Positions 11,641 to 25,524 of a stretch of DNA of 64,000 nt are shown one piece after another (the stretch's first letter is position 1; the number at the start of each line of letters is the position of its first letter). The position numbers and the translations under genes are program-made. Source of the stretch: Gigaspora margarita (Eukaryota; Glomeromycota; Glomeromycetes; Diversisporales; Gigasporaceae); assembly GCA_009809945.1 (NCBI GenBank), contig WTPW01000630.1:160029-224028 (forward strand), written 5' to 3'. The notes under the pieces are model-generated. The model worked only from the letters and a program-made list of their open reading frames with translations, had not been told where the DNA came from and made no database searches.

Positions 11641-14176
11641 AATAAACTAGAACTTTCTTGAAACCATAGAAAAGTGACTAGAGTATCTTTACAATTACCA
11701 ATTACCAATTCCAGAGATCTTGTCTTAACTGCCTGTAAATTATACTAACTTTACTTCTTTTAAGAACTTCCTGCAAACTAGATAAATATTCCAAGATAAA
11801 CTAGTCAATCAAATCCTAATTGTAAACCTTCTCTTTCAAAAACACTAGAAGAACTCCAGAAGATACTTCTCGAACACTTTCTAGATAATATACTCATTAG
11901 AGCCATATCATTAATCATCTGATTATTTTTTATTAAAAGCATACCCCTTTCTCCCCTTTCTTAATATAGATTTGATCAGATTTCTATATTTAATTTCAAT
12001 ATTTTTTACTCACCTCCACCCTTTAAAAAATTACCTGATTTTTGTTACTTCTCTTATCCTAATCATATTGTATAAATAGATTGTTTCTAAAAGCGATATA
12101 TTAAGAACCAAATTTGACTTTGGAATCATATTACCATTCATCTTGAACTTGACTGACTGCCCCAAGCCTGATTGGGATATTTATGAATATGATGCCTATA
12201 ACTCATACATGTCAAGTACAAACAACTCTAATAAGACATTCACCCATATTACAAATAAACTTANTCAATCAGCATCTAACTTTATATTCTTCAATGATAT
12301 AAATATCATTACCCATAATATCTGAGATATTACCAACCTGTAAAAATACAAAATTGGATTGAATATTGCCATGAGAACAACCAATATATAATCTCACTGA
12401 CAGAAACTAAACTTACTAATCGAAGTGCAGCTTATAACACTAACTCTTACTACTACCTCTTTTTTTCTAACTTTGTACCTTATTTACAAGAATAGCAAGA
12501 CTCTAGCTTAGGGACTATACTCATAATCTGTAACCCTTTGCAACCTTATATCCATGATATCTGAACTTTACTAGGCACAGCAATTCTTATTAATTTCTAT
12601 TTTTTTCTCCAATAACAAGACTTATATAATATCAACTTACTTACACTTGGCCTCGAGTCATCCAGAATTATGTAAAAAAATACAGAACTGACTATTCACC
12701 TAGTTTTTAAGAGCCAAGAACAAGAACTGGAATATAATTTTACTAGGGGATTTCAACGAAAACCAATTTAGGAACAAAAAATTTCTACTATTCAATAGCC
12801 TAAACTTAATCAATATGCTAAGCCTGTTAATGTTTTACAATATCATATAACCTACTTGGTCTAGTTCTAACTCAAGCAGCCAGATAGATGGCCTTTGGTG
12901 CAATAATGATATTATTCTAGATTTAGAAGCTCTAGTGATCCAAGATGCCTTTCATATTACAGATAGTAACCATAATATAATTTTCATGGTATAGAATACC
13001 AATATAACTAAATTAAAGAATATCAGAAATAAGAAGAGAAAAAGAAAAATCTTCCAATTTGAAAAAATGTCAATAAAGACTAGGAGAACTTTACAAAAGA
13101 TATAGATTGCTACTTCAATTCACAGGAACTACCAAATACTATTACCAACCTCATAGCATTAAACAAACATTGGAATATTTGGATAGCAGAGATTAAAAAA
13201 AGCATCAATAAACATATTCCTTACACCCATATATCCCCCAAGACCTACTATAACCTCTCACTAAAAGCGACACATTTATATCTAGTTCTAAAGACTATGA
13301 ACAAATGTCTTAGAAAAATTACTACTTCTTACCCTCCATTATTTGACAAATACAACCATCGGCTTAGTAAAGTAGCCCAACTTTCAAAAATTAAAATTCA
13401 GTTCTTGTCTCTAATGGACTTAACTATATCTCTGCAACAAACAATATCTTCTTTAAAAAGTATTAAATATACCATTTGATTAGCCCACAACATAGAAAAA
13501 ATTCAAGAACAAAGCAAGAAAATAAAAACCTTTACTAATTGCAGATACAAAGATTTTACTAAGAATACTACTAGAATACTAAATAGCATACTGAAATATA
13601 AACTAAACCCTGTCAAAACAGACAAAATAATTTTACCAGATAGCATTTTAACTAAAAAGCAAGAAATCAAGGATTATGCACAACTATTTTAACTTATAGA
13701 CAAGAGCAAACCCTCCCAACCCAGATCCTGAGTTGACAAAAAAGTGGGAAGATATATACTACCCTATCAACCTGATTGATCCTATGATATATCTACACTT
13801 AATAGAACCAATCTTATTAGATGAACTCAGAAAGACAATAATTAATGTACTAACTAAAAAAGCTACTAGATCTCTAGCAATAGCTAATAAGGTATTACAA
13901 CACCTTCTAACCTGGGCTCTAAACTGGATCTTGTTACTACTCAACAATTGTCTATTGTTAAAACAGGTTCTGGAACAATAGCTCTGAGCAAACATTTGGC
14001 CTATATCCAAGAAACCCAACTACAATTATAACCTAACCATAGCTAGGCCAATTATACTAATCGACTATACTCACAAAATTTTTTGAAAATCTTGACCACT
14101 AGAATAACAACAATCATAATAAGGCATAGGATACTCTTATCACAAAATTTTGTTGCTTTTCCTTTCCAATCTACTA

Positions 14177-14521
14177 TATGGGCGCTTTGCAATAGAAAGG
14201 ATGGAAACTACCTCAAAAACAAAAAATGAGCTTTTATTAGATTTGGGTATATTTCGATGTGGTAAACATTTTTCTATTATAAATGAAGATCGATTTGTAT
14301 AATAAAAAGTCAAGATAATGTAGAATAAAAATTGCACGAGGCTTCCTAAGGCCAAGTGCATCACAAGAATACCTATTAGTCACATGTTATTTTTAACCAA
14401 TCAAAATTGTGGAATTTTATTAACCTGGATCAGTCCAAAAATCAAAACAAATGATTAAACTCAATTATCTCAAAATTAGATATATTTGAGTATCCACCTT
14501 TTCTACTGCTAAGTGCTCATA
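14177..14521. mobile_element. TA-flanked MITE in the LINE (TATGGGCGCTTTGC family)
   Basis: Ends TATGGGCGCTTTGCAATAG and the complement of CTACTGCTAAGTGCTCATA are flanked by TA on both sides (14175-14176 and 14522-14523). Removing it joins the LINE reading FPFQST to SIIQLDQIIENA. It is the same family as 48396-49611. TA duplications fit a Tc1/mariner-type transposase. Confidence 0.8.
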
Positions 14522-14524
14522 TAT

Positions 14525-15511
14525 TCCATAATACAACTAGATCAAATAATAGAAAATGCTCTGACTAATAATAAAGAAATTTGGATTCTATTACAAAATA
14601 TGTCAAAGGCCTTTGACACAGTTCACATACCAAAATTAAAGAAGGCACTTCTTAGAATTAAAATTCAAGTGCCTACTATAAAATTACTAATTTACCTTCT
14701 TTCTAACCATATTAACCAAGTAATCACAGACCTCAGATTCACAGAACCCTACAAGGTTATAGATGGAATTGACCAAGAAAAACCTTCTCACTATTGCTAT
14801 GAAAATTTACTATGACCCACTTATCTCAACTATTCAAAATTGATTCCCTAGATATAAATATACCATCTCTATATCTCTACCTAAAATCATCAATATCTCT
14901 GTAATAGCATATATGGATGACTCTTTATAGGTTTTTTCAAATAAAACAAAATTAAAGCAGATACTGAACACAGCAACTAGCTTCTATCAATTTATCAATA
15001 TAAAGATCAATCTCACTAAATCTTCATTATTGACAAACTCTCTTACTATGGATCATAGCATTACTTTGACAATACCACCTTTGAAGCCTACTATAAAACA
15101 CCACTAAAATACTCTAAAGCCTGGTTTTCTGTTAATACCTTTTATAATTTTACTTAGAAACTAATTATTTCAGAGATTACAGATAGTTTGTGTAGACTCT
15201 AGTATGCTAGGATAACCAAAAAACAAGCTATATATATTGTGAACCATGTTATTACTCCTCAGTTTAAATATAGACTCTATTCATCCTACCTCAATTCTAG
15301 TCAACTAAAACTGCTTAAACAAACTATAACTAGTTTGGTCAAACAAAAGGTCAAACTATCTAGAGGTGTCCTCAACTCATTTCTATTTTGTCCAAAAATT
15401 TATACCCTTATGGACATTGAACAGGCCCAACAACAATTTCTGATTACCACATTACTAAAAAATCTAAACCACTCTGATTTTGATCACTCATACCTCAAAC
15501 TATGTTTATAG
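14525..15511 (+). pseudogene. LINE reverse-transcriptase remnant
   Basis: ILLQNMSKAFDTVHIPKLKK carries the RT motif with the first catalytic Asp (xMSKAFD). IAYMDDS near 14910 is an IAYxDD-like second catalytic motif. The thumb-like part at 15239-15511 ends YLKLCL. Stops and frame changes separate the blocks, so no enzyme is expected. Confidence 0.7.
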
Positions 15512-17080
15512 CAAATCCAAAATACTGCTACAGCTAATACTTCTATTCTGGATGACTACTCCATATTACCATATAAACAACTAGTCATATACACAGTTCA
15601 AGCCATACTAGCTATGCACATACATAACATTAGTTTTACCAGGCCTTTGCAAGATTGGCCTATCATTAGCAAGCAACTTAGAACTTCAATTAACCAAATC
15701 ATTGCCTTACATCCAAAAAAGCAATTCTTAAAGAAAAGCTAAATAAATATGGAATAACTTGTATCAACATTTCTTAAACCTTACAAATCATCATCTGATC
15801 ACGTGAACAGAGCTATACCACAACATCAAAAAGATTCTCAGGCCCAAATGGTTTCACATCATACAGAATCTAATTATCTCTGCAGCCTTATCTAGTTTTG
15901 CTTTTATAAAGCCAAACAGAACTCTGAAATATATATAGATAGGTTAGGTTAATTATAAAATTACTAAAAATAGAAAAATCAGCAGAAAAATCTCAAAAAT
16001 AAGCAAAAATTACTAAAATAGAAAAGATCTGCATAAAAACCTCCAAAAATAAGCAAACTAATACCTGATCTATCTATGTATATTTTAGGTCCCAGCCAAA
16101 CCCCTATATCACCCCTCTTTGGACCCCAAAAAAGGGATAGGTGATCATCTCTCTAGATGAAATAGAAAAAATATTCAACCCTCACATACAAACTAAAAGC
16201 TAAACACTTCATATGCTTGCCCTCAGCTAAATTAGAATTAATACCTTGTTCTGGTGTTACCTTAAAGATTATAAAACCACATATTGTTATTTTCAATCCA
16301 TAAAGACAAAATATTTAATCTTCAGGTAGACTTCAGATTCAGAATACATGCCAATCTATCTGATATTGATAGGGCCTTGAACATAGTAAATCCTGCTCCT
16401 ATACAGAAGCAAAAAACTCCTCCTCCAATACCTAATATGTTGACATTATTCGAAAGGCCACTGATTGATAAATAGCACTCCCTAGTAGTCTTGAACTTTA
16501 AGAAGAAAGCGATCTTGCTCCAATTCATGACTATAAAGGCTAAGACCCCATTGTAAATCAAATAATTGCAATCTGCTAAACAACAAGTGCTTAGCAACTC
16601 CTAAGTTGTTACAACTAGCACTGGCCCTCAAAATTAAATTCACTACTAACCATACTAATCTTTATCCTAACTACTCTTAAACTCTCCACCAGATTAGATA
16701 TAATTACTAACCACATTCCTTTCCAGAAATTAATTGAACAATTAAGGAAAATACCACTATCCAACAACTTACAATTAGGCAAAGAACCATTTCTGCTCAT
16801 TCAACGAATCCTATATGGTCTAATGATTGACAAGAAAATAACTATCTCCCTCAATAAAGACTTAAAACACCCTCCTCCAATTCCTTTGAATATCACCCAC
16901 AAAAATTCCTAACAATAAATTTACTCCTTTGCTATTGAGAATTCTGGTCCTACACCAAATTAACAACCTACTAAAAGAAATCTACAGCTTGATCAACAAC
17001 CTACATTGGTATAACAAACAAAGAATCGCCCTCTGGAGTAAAAGCTTAAACAATACCAACTAGGATCTCACTATAATATC

Positions 17081-17688
17081 TTGCATATAACGATGCACCC
17101 AAAGTATTATACACTAACCTCGAAGTTGAAGAACTTTAAAGTCAAATTGTTAGCTAAAGAACTTCTCACGCACCTCCTCTTTCATTTCTGGGATCAGAAA
17201 AAACACCAAAATTATCTTTGTCCTAGGTGCCACTCAGCCCATAGGACACAGTGCACTTACTAACTTGTATTACTAATTCTTTTATCCTCCAAAGAGAACT
17301 AAATAGGATTCTAACAAAGCTGGCTGAAAAATACAAACTTTCACTTGACAAGCTGAATGAATTTATTCAATCATTCATAGATTTACATATTACAAAAAGG
17401 GCCCCAATTGGTATAATTACCACACATGCACTAATGCCCCTTCACACAATCCAACAAAAATTGAAATATATGGCACTCTTCCACCACCACATTGCGGAAT
17501 TCCTATATACTGAACTTTGGTTACCTTCAAGAGGCTCTCTTTACTCGACGGCTCTACCTAGCCCACCAACATTAACGACCCCGATGCTATCACCCACACC
17601 TCCCATAACCCAATTGTTCACTACTCAGAAATTATTTAGATATGCCGCCCATAACTCCTTCTCCTTTAATACTTTATTCGAAAACTAG
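17081..17688 (+). pseudogene. LINE C-terminal Cys/His segment remnant
   Basis: CPRCHSAHRTQCTY, shifting frame into LHLLTC, forms a Cys2...His/Cys cluster. It is followed by an alpha-helical stretch (LNRILTKLAEKYKLSLDKL) and a Pro/Ser/Thr tail. Position at the 3' end, about 160 bp before the A-tail, fits the zinc-binding tail of LINE proteins in these fungi. Confidence 0.5.
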
Positions 17689-17852
17689 AGGTCTATGACC
17701 ATTCTAGTAAAGAATTAGGTCGAGAGTAAACCTTAGCTCTTACCTCTACTTCCCACTAGATTAGTTTTATTCCTACATGTAATTTATATGTATAATTAAC
17801 AAATCTTAATAAAAGAATTAGGGGATAGACCTCTCTTTAAAAAAAAAAAATC

Positions 17853-18005
17853 AAAATAAAGAGCCGTTAGAGTGATTATTTAACACAACAATAAGAAATT
17901 TTAGATTTATTATTTATCACTAACTGTAAAGAGCTATTAGAATGATTATTTAACACTAATTATTTAACAGTTTTAAATGAGCTTAAATGAGCTGTTAGAA
18001 TGACT
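17853..18005. repeat. Small tandem array, unit AAAGAGCTGTTAGAATGATTATTTAACAC
   Basis: Copies of (A)GAGCYGTTAGARTGA lie at about 17857, 17924 and 17980. A further copy lies on the far side of the LINE at 8434-8450. The LINE thus appears to split a pre-existing array. Confidence 0.65.
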
Positions 18006-18832
18006 GCTTGATTCATTTTCATTCAACATCTCGCATACAATTGTTCCTCCATATCGTTACCTCCTATACAATCACATCATATCTAATCATTTTTATGTTT
18101 AGGCCAAAATATGATTTAATTTATAAGAAACCCCTACCATATAAGCACAACTCCTTTATAAGCACATTTTTAAAATTTTACTATGTGCTCAACTGCGTGA
18201 TTATATAGGATGACTGTATTATGCAATGGTCATTTGGAGAAAATGTAGGTTGTTCACCTATATCTCGTGAATATTGGATAAATCCGTAAGTTGCCATGAC
18301 CACAAAATACAGTATAGAACTTGGATCTGTTATCACTTGGATACTAAATTTAATAGTAAAATCCATCCGTTAAATTTAATATGAAAACGGATAATGGATC
18401 CATGCTCTACTATATATTGTAAAATTGATTAATCTAACCTATCATCGAATGACGGGTCAATATCTAGTAGTGAATTTAAATAAAAAGGTCGATTCAAATA
18501 TAATATATAAATCAAAAAAGAACGATTCAAAAAAAAATGAAACATGTGACACTAAAGAACTAAAATTTATTATTATTAATAAATAAATATGAATTACGTA
18601 TTATTATTAGACTTTTGATTAATTAACTTCTGCAGGGGTCGACAAAATCAGTATATCATCATTACAGGGGCGGGAGCCGGACATCGCCCAAATCTAGTAC
18701 ACAATGTATATATAATCCATAGATAGATTTTTCACTCCGCTTCCCTCCATCGCAGCCCCAATCATCGTGGTCCTGATCAAACACAACATTTTTAGAGTTT
18801 TGGCCGTAAGTTTGGCAGCAAAATGATGAGGT

Positions 18833-19046
18833 TTACAGCTGATTTGAAATTAGTGGGACACTTGAAAATTTTTCTCATCTTTGAAACCTTTCGGCTTCGT
18901 CTTATGAATCATCTAACTTTTCAGAAATCGCATCACCATTATCGGATCGAAGTTCCGAAGAGTTAAATGATTCATAAAACGAAACTGAAAGGTTTCAAAA
19001 ACAAGAAAATTTTTCAAGTGTCCCACTAATTTTCAAATCAGCTATA
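18833..19046. mobile_element. Hairpin MITE, arms about 90 bp
   Basis: Left arm AGCTGATTTGAAATTAGTGG pairs with right-arm CCACTAATTTTCAAATCAGCT, and the match continues through CCTTTCGGCTTCG-like sequence almost to the centre. Flanked by TA on both sides (TAcAGCTG ... CAGCTaTA), which is suggestive only. Confidence 0.75.
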
Positions 19047-19071
19047 AGACAGATTATTATATTTGTTGGGT

Positions 19072-19296
19072 AGGTCATGCAAAATTAATTAATTGGTTTT
19101 TATAACCCGGTCCGGTCAAAATTTGGAAGTTATAAAAAAATTTTTTTATATGTTTTACTGTAATAACTGAGTGGAATTTAAATAAAAAAATTTTTTTTAT
19201 AATTTTATAAAATGAAATTTTTTTTTAAAAAAAGCCGGCCGGGTCTATTTAAAGTTTCATGTTATGAAAACCAAGTAATTAAATTTGCATGGCCTG
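19072..19296. mobile_element. MITE with AGGTCATGCAAAATTAATTA termini, copy 1
   Basis: The 50-bp inverted termini include TTATAACCCGGTCCGGTC on the left and GGCCGGGTC...GTTATGAAAACC on the right. A related, diverged copy lies at 25316-25524. No target duplication seen. Confidence 0.7.
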
Positions 19297-20183
19297 ATGA
19301 TGTCTGATAATTTTGCATTGATATTGTCACGGGCTAAACGTGATATTTTCCGGTGATCATCAAAATTATACTGCGCCACATTTCATGTGCCATCCGATTT
19401 GATATAATCGATCATGCAATGTATGCTCTACGGTGGGATGATTTAGAAATCATATCATTTATCGTTTGATACACATGGTATGATTAAGATCGAACGAGAA
19501 AAAATAACGTATGATTTTAGATTCCCACAAAATTCATAAAATATAGATTGTTTCGCTCAAAAAGGGAGACAATCTTCGGATTATCTATAATTAAAAAATA
19601 AAGTATACAACTAGGAAAACAGGAATTGTTAATGTCCGGAGCTAAAATTTTAAATTAATATTATTAAATAAATGTATATAATTTAGGATAATCCTACGTT
19701 TCGCACCCTGCGTTGCGCTTGCAGATAGCACCCCTCATGACCCATATGTTTATCACTATATCGCATGTTCAGTAGTAATAGCTAGACCGCCAGCACATAT
19801 AATTAGATAAAAAAACAAATTTAAATAGCAAAGCGCATAAATTATAGTTATAATGGGTTTGATAATTTTGGCAAAAACATTTAAATAAAAGTAAATTTGC
19901 AGAAACATGTTCATATATATGAGCGAACAATTGTATGCGCTTTATTTGTAGATTGTTCTAAATAAAGTTAAAAACAAATAAAAATCCTAATGCGTGATAT
20001 CGCATTTCATTATTTATTTCAAATAAAAAATTTAGTGCGATGCCGTTATATCTCGCACCCAACAAATTAAGCGATAAATAAACTATTGTCATACGATTAA
20101 AGCTGTTCTCACGAATCGTTTTTATTTTCTCTAAACACGTAATTTTTTAGTATCTCAAAAATCTCATAAGAAATCAATCGAAA

Positions 20184-23026
20184 ATGAATATAGATTTGAC
20201 ACACTTGACACCCGTAGAGCTAATGGAAACCGAATTAGATGAACTATATGAAATGCAACAATATTGTGAGTAAAATAAAGATATAATAATGAGTAAAAAT
20301 ACATTAAATAACTTATCTTAAAACTATGCATCCATTTTGAAACGCATAATGAAATCGAAGAAAACCTGTGTACAACTATATTTGATGATTAATTAGAAGG
20401 AGTTCAAAATGACGAATTTATAGATAATAAAACAGCACATAAAGCTAAATATAAAGCTAAATAAATAATAGAAAATGCGGAGGCTATAAATGGTATATAC
20501 CTTAATTTTCATATATATATATTATTCTAGTTGTATGCTAACCAGATATATTCAAAATCTAGTGTCATCAGAAGAAATTCCGAAAGGTATAAAGTTTGAT
20601 ACTTGGGAGCAAGTAGAAAGTTTTTTTGCTGAATACAGTGCACAGCATTAATAAATATAGAATGGAACGTAATAAATTCGGAAAAGTCCAGAAAAGAACC
20701 TTTATCTGTGAGTTTGGTGGAAAATATAAAACAAAAAAAGATCCATCAGCAGCACTAAGAGGAGTACAATGTAATACAAGAACTAAAAAACCAGAATGTC
20801 AATGGCACTGTAATCTCTCATTAGGCGAACATAGGTCTCAGAAAGAAATCACCACGTTCGTCAATAAGCATAACCATAAACTTTCAACAGAAACTCATAA
20901 ATTCAGAATAAAGTATAGGTCATTAACTGAAGAAGCCCTAAAAGAAGTAGAAATAATGACTAAGCATGCAAATCTCTCAATTACTACTCAAAGAAGTCTT
21001 CTTAAAGCTCGGCTTCCCGATTTAAACTTTCAGGATTCAGACCTTGATAATGCAATCCAAAAGTTTAAAAAGTCTAATAATACATATAAAAATAATGATG
21101 CTACAAGATCGCTTACATTGTTGATGGAAAAGAAAGTCTCAGATCCACAGTGTGTTGTCAAATTCGAACTCGATGAAGATAATCACTTGATTTGGCTTTT
21201 ATGGATGTCTTCTGAGCAGATAAACCTCTGGCTTAAATAAAGTCATAGGCCGGCCACCAATCGTAATACTTACAGATGCTGATCCAGCATTAGATTCTGC
21301 CATTTCTATTATATTCCCAAATACGCATGCTGCTTATTGTATATATCATATCAGTCAAAATTTACCTAAGAACTTAAAATCTAAGCTTGGAGATAGGTGG
21401 AATGAGTTTGTGAAAGACTTTTACCATTGTCGAAACAGTTTATGCGTGCAACTATTTGAAAAGTGGTGGAATGACCTACAAAAAAAATATCCAATGGCAA
21501 AAGATTATTTACTTAGGGCTCTTAACTATAATTGTAAATCCTGGGCACGTGCATATTTGCACAAGATCTTTACAGCTGGAATAGAGAGTACTGCACGTGT
21601 AGAAGGCTATAATTGGATCATTAAAAAAGAATTGAAATTGGCAGTACTTTATGTGAGCTTGCAGATTATCTAGACCAACAATTGAAAGATGAAGATCAAT
21701 GGAAAAGGTTTCATGAGTACAAATCCTCAACTACTACATTAACAATACCTATGGCCAGTCAGGATCGTTTTCCTACAATTAATAAGGCATTAGATGAATA
21801 CTTAATTATGGCAATAAATAATGAAATTAAAGCTGAAATGGATCAATGCCTTTTTTTTTGCACGAGTAGAATCGAACCTTCAAATGAAGATTTGGCTCAG
21901 GAAGAGGTGAATAATTAATAAGATATTAGTATGATTATGTGTGATCTAACAAAAGTATTAAAATATACAGGATAATGAAATTTGCGATGGGTTCATCAAA
22001 GATCAATATGATGCCAAAAAAATAACGCTTCAAGCTATAATTGATGAAGTTGGGCATGAAGAATTAAAAGAAATTTGGAAAATTTCTGACTTACGAAGTG
22101 AAAAAAAAAATCGCACTCACTTTATAGTGATTATTAATCCGATTTCATTTTTATGCTTGTGTCTAATGAATATCTCTAAAGGTATTATATGCAGACATTA
22201 TTTTCGAGTCTTGATGCATTCGAGCATTGCAGCATTTCATATATCAATGGTACCTAGCCGATGGTACAAAGATACACATCAAGACCATATAGTATCAGAA
22301 GACAGTATGATATTCTACAATGAGGAAGGTGCACTTAACTTAGATCTAAATAGTAGAACCCTTCTCCTGATATGCAAGCCAGCTACTATTCCAGTTACTG
22401 CTTCAATTACAGGTGCTGTTCAAAAAAGGCATCAATATGGTCGAATTTGGGGGCTTGCGCGTGAGGCGACCTTGCTTGCTGTTAATACTAGTGACGAAGA
22501 AATAATTCAAATCCTAAACAAATATATCAGCAAAAAGAAAAAACAAGCACAAAATAGTATTACGGATCAATTGTCTAATTATTCAACTAATGATCTAGAT
22601 AATGAGAGAATAGAAGAATCTGATAGTGATACCGTTGAAACCTTTACCTCAAGCACTGCTAATGATCTAGATCATGAGAGAATAAAAGAATCTGATAGTA
22701 ATACCGTCGAAACCTCTACCTCAAGCCCTGAAATCGAAACCTCTACCTCAAGCCCTGCCATCGAGACATATACCCCAAGCCTTGCCGATGTTCAAAATCC
22801 CTCTTATGTTGCTGATAAAGGAAGGCCTTCGAAGCGAAGATACCTAAGTAGCATTGAAAGAGAACAAAAACGTGGTGTAAGTTCATCACGTGGCTCTTAC
22901 AAATGTCGTTTGTGTGGTCAAATTGGCCATAACTCGGCCTTCCATAAAAATAATTCTGCGAATAAACGCATTGGAACACGTAATATTCGAGGAAAAGGTC
23001 GGGGAAGAAGGAAAAGGGGCAACTGA
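20184..23026 (+). pseudogene. Broken MULE transposase (FAR1-type DNA-binding, MULE, SWIM, zinc knuckle)
   Basis: Blocks occur in the usual order. They are: an N-terminal start (MNIDLTHLTPVELMETELDE, 20184); a FAR1-like zinc domain (IKFDTWEQVESFF, then NKFGKVQKRTFICE to about 21060); and the C-terminal half of the MULE transposase from 21245 (IGRPPIVILTDADPAL...THAAYCIYHI). Next come a SWIM finger (CLCLMNISKGIICRHYF, about 22150-22210), a Ser/Thr/Glu-rich linker with GRPSKRR, and a CCHC-like knuckle (CRLCGQIGHNSAFH) near 22905-22950. Between HLIWLLWMS and SEQINLWLK (about 21190-21235) some 60-70 codons holding the first catalytic Asp look deleted. At least three frame changes occur (near 20640, 21640 and 21920-22100). 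Terminal inverted repeats were not found. Confidence 0.8.
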
Positions 23027-25315
23027 ATAGATTTCTATGTATATAGATAAAGATCAAAGATCATACTCGAAAATTTAGTGTTTATTGGTGATTTAAGTTA
23101 CACATGTAGACATTATAAAATTGAATATGATAGAACATATTCGACCCGTCCATAACGATAACGAATGCATTTTTTATCAATAAATACACTTATGAAGGGT
23201 TGACTGTGTCTTTCTCTAAATGCGAATTTTACATAACCGTTCGTTAAAGAGTAGAACCAAACTTAATTTTATTCTATAAACATATAGAATTAGATTATGT
23301 AATACTAGTGCTATTTTAAATGCTACGTAGAAATAGAAATAGCTAGATATGCTAATTTATGTAGCATTTTACTTATTTGCCGGGTAACACGAAATCCGAT
23401 TTTGTGAAATAAAAATTTAGGGTTAGGGCCTTAACGTTAGAGACAATGTATTCATTCCCATCATTTTTTAATTAGTGCACCAAGATCGATTTAAACATTA
23501 GTTTTTTGCATATTCCTCTCCAGGAGTTTGTATTACCCGCGCAAATAAGTGGATGTATTAATTGATGTGTAACAATTATACGATATATAAACTTATTTTT
23601 TCGTGTTTATGATGATAATTTTAATAGCGTCTTTGAGGCACACATGTGTAAGTCTGAGACATGAGGAAACTAGCGACTTAGGTCTCATGTTTTTTTTTGT
23701 TTAACCTCTATTTTATCGTTGTTGGTATCGTTTGTTGGTGAGTTTGTTTCTTGCATATTATTGAACAACGCGAAAACATTCATTAAGGAATCACAAATTT
23801 ATATATTTTTTAAACTAAATCTGATAATAGTTCATACGGTTTATAGCAAATTTATGAGTGTCATCAAAGGAAAACAAAGATTCAGATTTTCAAGTTTATT
23901 ACGAAGTAATGATCAGTCCCGTTTAAAAAATCTCCCACGAACCTGGCATCACCTCAAAGATCTGTTACATGTGTTTTTGTGTAACAATGCATTTTGTGAT
24001 ATTACTTTACGTCGTATTTCTTTTTTTTTTTTTTTACCTGAATAATTTTCACGATTTATTTTTTATTTTTATTTTTGAATTTTGTTAATCGTAACCATTA
24101 TATACAGATAAGTTTTTTTTCATTTATTTTATTTATTTTTTTTCTTTTCATTACAATATTAATCCACAATTTAACCTCTTTTTCGTAGCATTATCTTCAA
24201 TGCTAACATTTTGTTTTGAAATCGTCGTTTACTGGAGCCGTTGTTTATTGGGACCGTTGTTTTGTTGGAGTCATCGTCTTGTTGGAGGTGTCGTTTTGTT
24301 GGAGTCGTCGCTTTGTTGGGGCTGTCGTTTTGTTGGGCATCGTTTGCAGGACTAATTGTTGAATCTGTCGTATATTGGTGCGTTTGTATCACTCGTGGTG
24401 TTGTCACTTTGATTGTATTGCCGTTAGCTTAGATATCAGGATAGGATTGTGGGAGGTAAGTTTAAAATGTTATATGAAAAGTAGGTTTAGTTTTAACTTG
24501 ATGTTGGGTTAGGATTACACGAAGTTAGTATTAGATGGAAGAGTAGTTCTAGTGATAGTGTGAGGGTGAATTGCTTAGGTACATGTGTATAAATAAATAA
24601 CAATTCTTGAATATGTGCCTGATTTACAGCGTAGACAAAATTCTTTAAAGTTTAGTTTATGTTAGGATTAATATGTAAATTTAGGCATTAATGACGTATA
24701 TAGTAAATCGCTTAAAAAAAAAAAAAAGATGGATTCTTATAATTTAAAAAAATAATAAAATAATTTAAAAAATAAAATGAATTATAAAAATAAAATAATT
24801 TAAAAAAATTTATGCCGATTTTTGACGAAATTTGAATTTTCTGACATGTTACACCTGACCTTGAAATAAATCGTTTTCGTGATTGATCGATGTTTAGCAA
24901 ATTCCAAGAAAAAAAAATTTCCATTAGGGCATCCGAAATAATATATCGGGGTCAATTGGTTGCGTGATTAATCTACAGTATCCCAGAGAAATATGCTATA
25001 GTAGGGTTGGACAGATCCGGTCAGGTCCAGTCCGGGTCCTAATAGGACCGATCAATTAGTGTTATTTGGACCAGTCTGGTCTGGCCCTTCGGTCCTAAAA
25101 ACAGTCTTGCAATTATGATGGTTTTCTAATTATTTGAATATCCTATGGAATGATGTAACCACGATAGGCTATATTATTGGACGACTGAGGTTAGTCAAGG
25201 GCCACCGAAAGTCTGCGATAGCATAATATGCGTAATATGCGCGATAACATATTTGGCATATCAGAGCAGAATTTGCATAATTCGGGGCATAATTTTTGGC
25301 GTTAATTTAAGCATT
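23027..25315. other. Gene-poor stretch with a degenerate TTGTTGGAGTCGTC repeat
   Basis: At about 24220-24345 a 15-18-bp unit like GTCGTTTTGTTGGAGTC recurs six or seven times. A 108-codon open frame at 23719-24045 has a basic middle (SVIKGKQRFRFSSLLR) but no domain I recognise. The block at 25008-25095 (GGTTGGACAGATCCGGTC, then GGTCCAGTCCGGGTCC) looks like one end of a hAT MITE whose partner end is missing. Confidence 0.45.
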
Positions 25316-25524
25316 AGGTCATATAAACTTAATAAGTTTGTTCTCATAATCCGGCCGGGTCAAATTTCTGCAAATTTTTGAAAAAAATGACTATATTTAT
25401 TATCCGGGTGTTTTGTTTATGTTTTTTACATATAAAATTTTTGAAATAAAATTAAAAGCCGGGTTGCCGTGTCATTTTTCAAACTTGATGTTATGAGAAC
25501 CAAAAAATCAACTTTGTATGGCCT
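25316..25524. mobile_element. MITE with AGGTCAT termini, copy 2
   Basis: AGGTCATATAAACTTAATAA...CATAATCCGGCCGGGTC on the left is mirrored by GCCGGGTTGCCG...TTATGAGAACC...TATGGCCTT on the right. Same layout as 19072-19296. Confidence 0.65.

Larger units (their letters stand above)
8451..17849 (+). mobile_element. Decayed LINE (non-LTR retrotransposon) with A-tail, invaded by smaller elements
   Basis: Fragments appear in LINE order. An ORF1-like part lies at about 8690-9110 and 9540-9600 (PTYSEVLSRG). Endonuclease remnants are at about 12300-12990, including IILLGDFNEN near 12740. Reverse transcriptase is at about 14040-15510 (NKEIWILLQNMSKAFDTV), and a C-terminal Cys/His cluster at about 17205-17275 (CPRCHSAHRTQC). 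It ends TTTAAAAAAAAAAAA at 17838-17849. Many stops and shifts; no autonomous activity. Insertions are a SINE (10760-11280), two copies of a 300-bp repeat, and a MITE (14177-14521). Both flanks carry the motif AAAGAGCYGTTAGA (8434 and 17857), so it probably landed in a small tandem array. The 5' boundary is approximate. Confidence 0.75.

Noticed and set aside
18833-19046. Possible sixth member of the 54-bp core group
   Set aside because: Some words agree (GTTA, GATGATTCAT, GACGAAG) but only with gaps and below the level of the five accepted copies.
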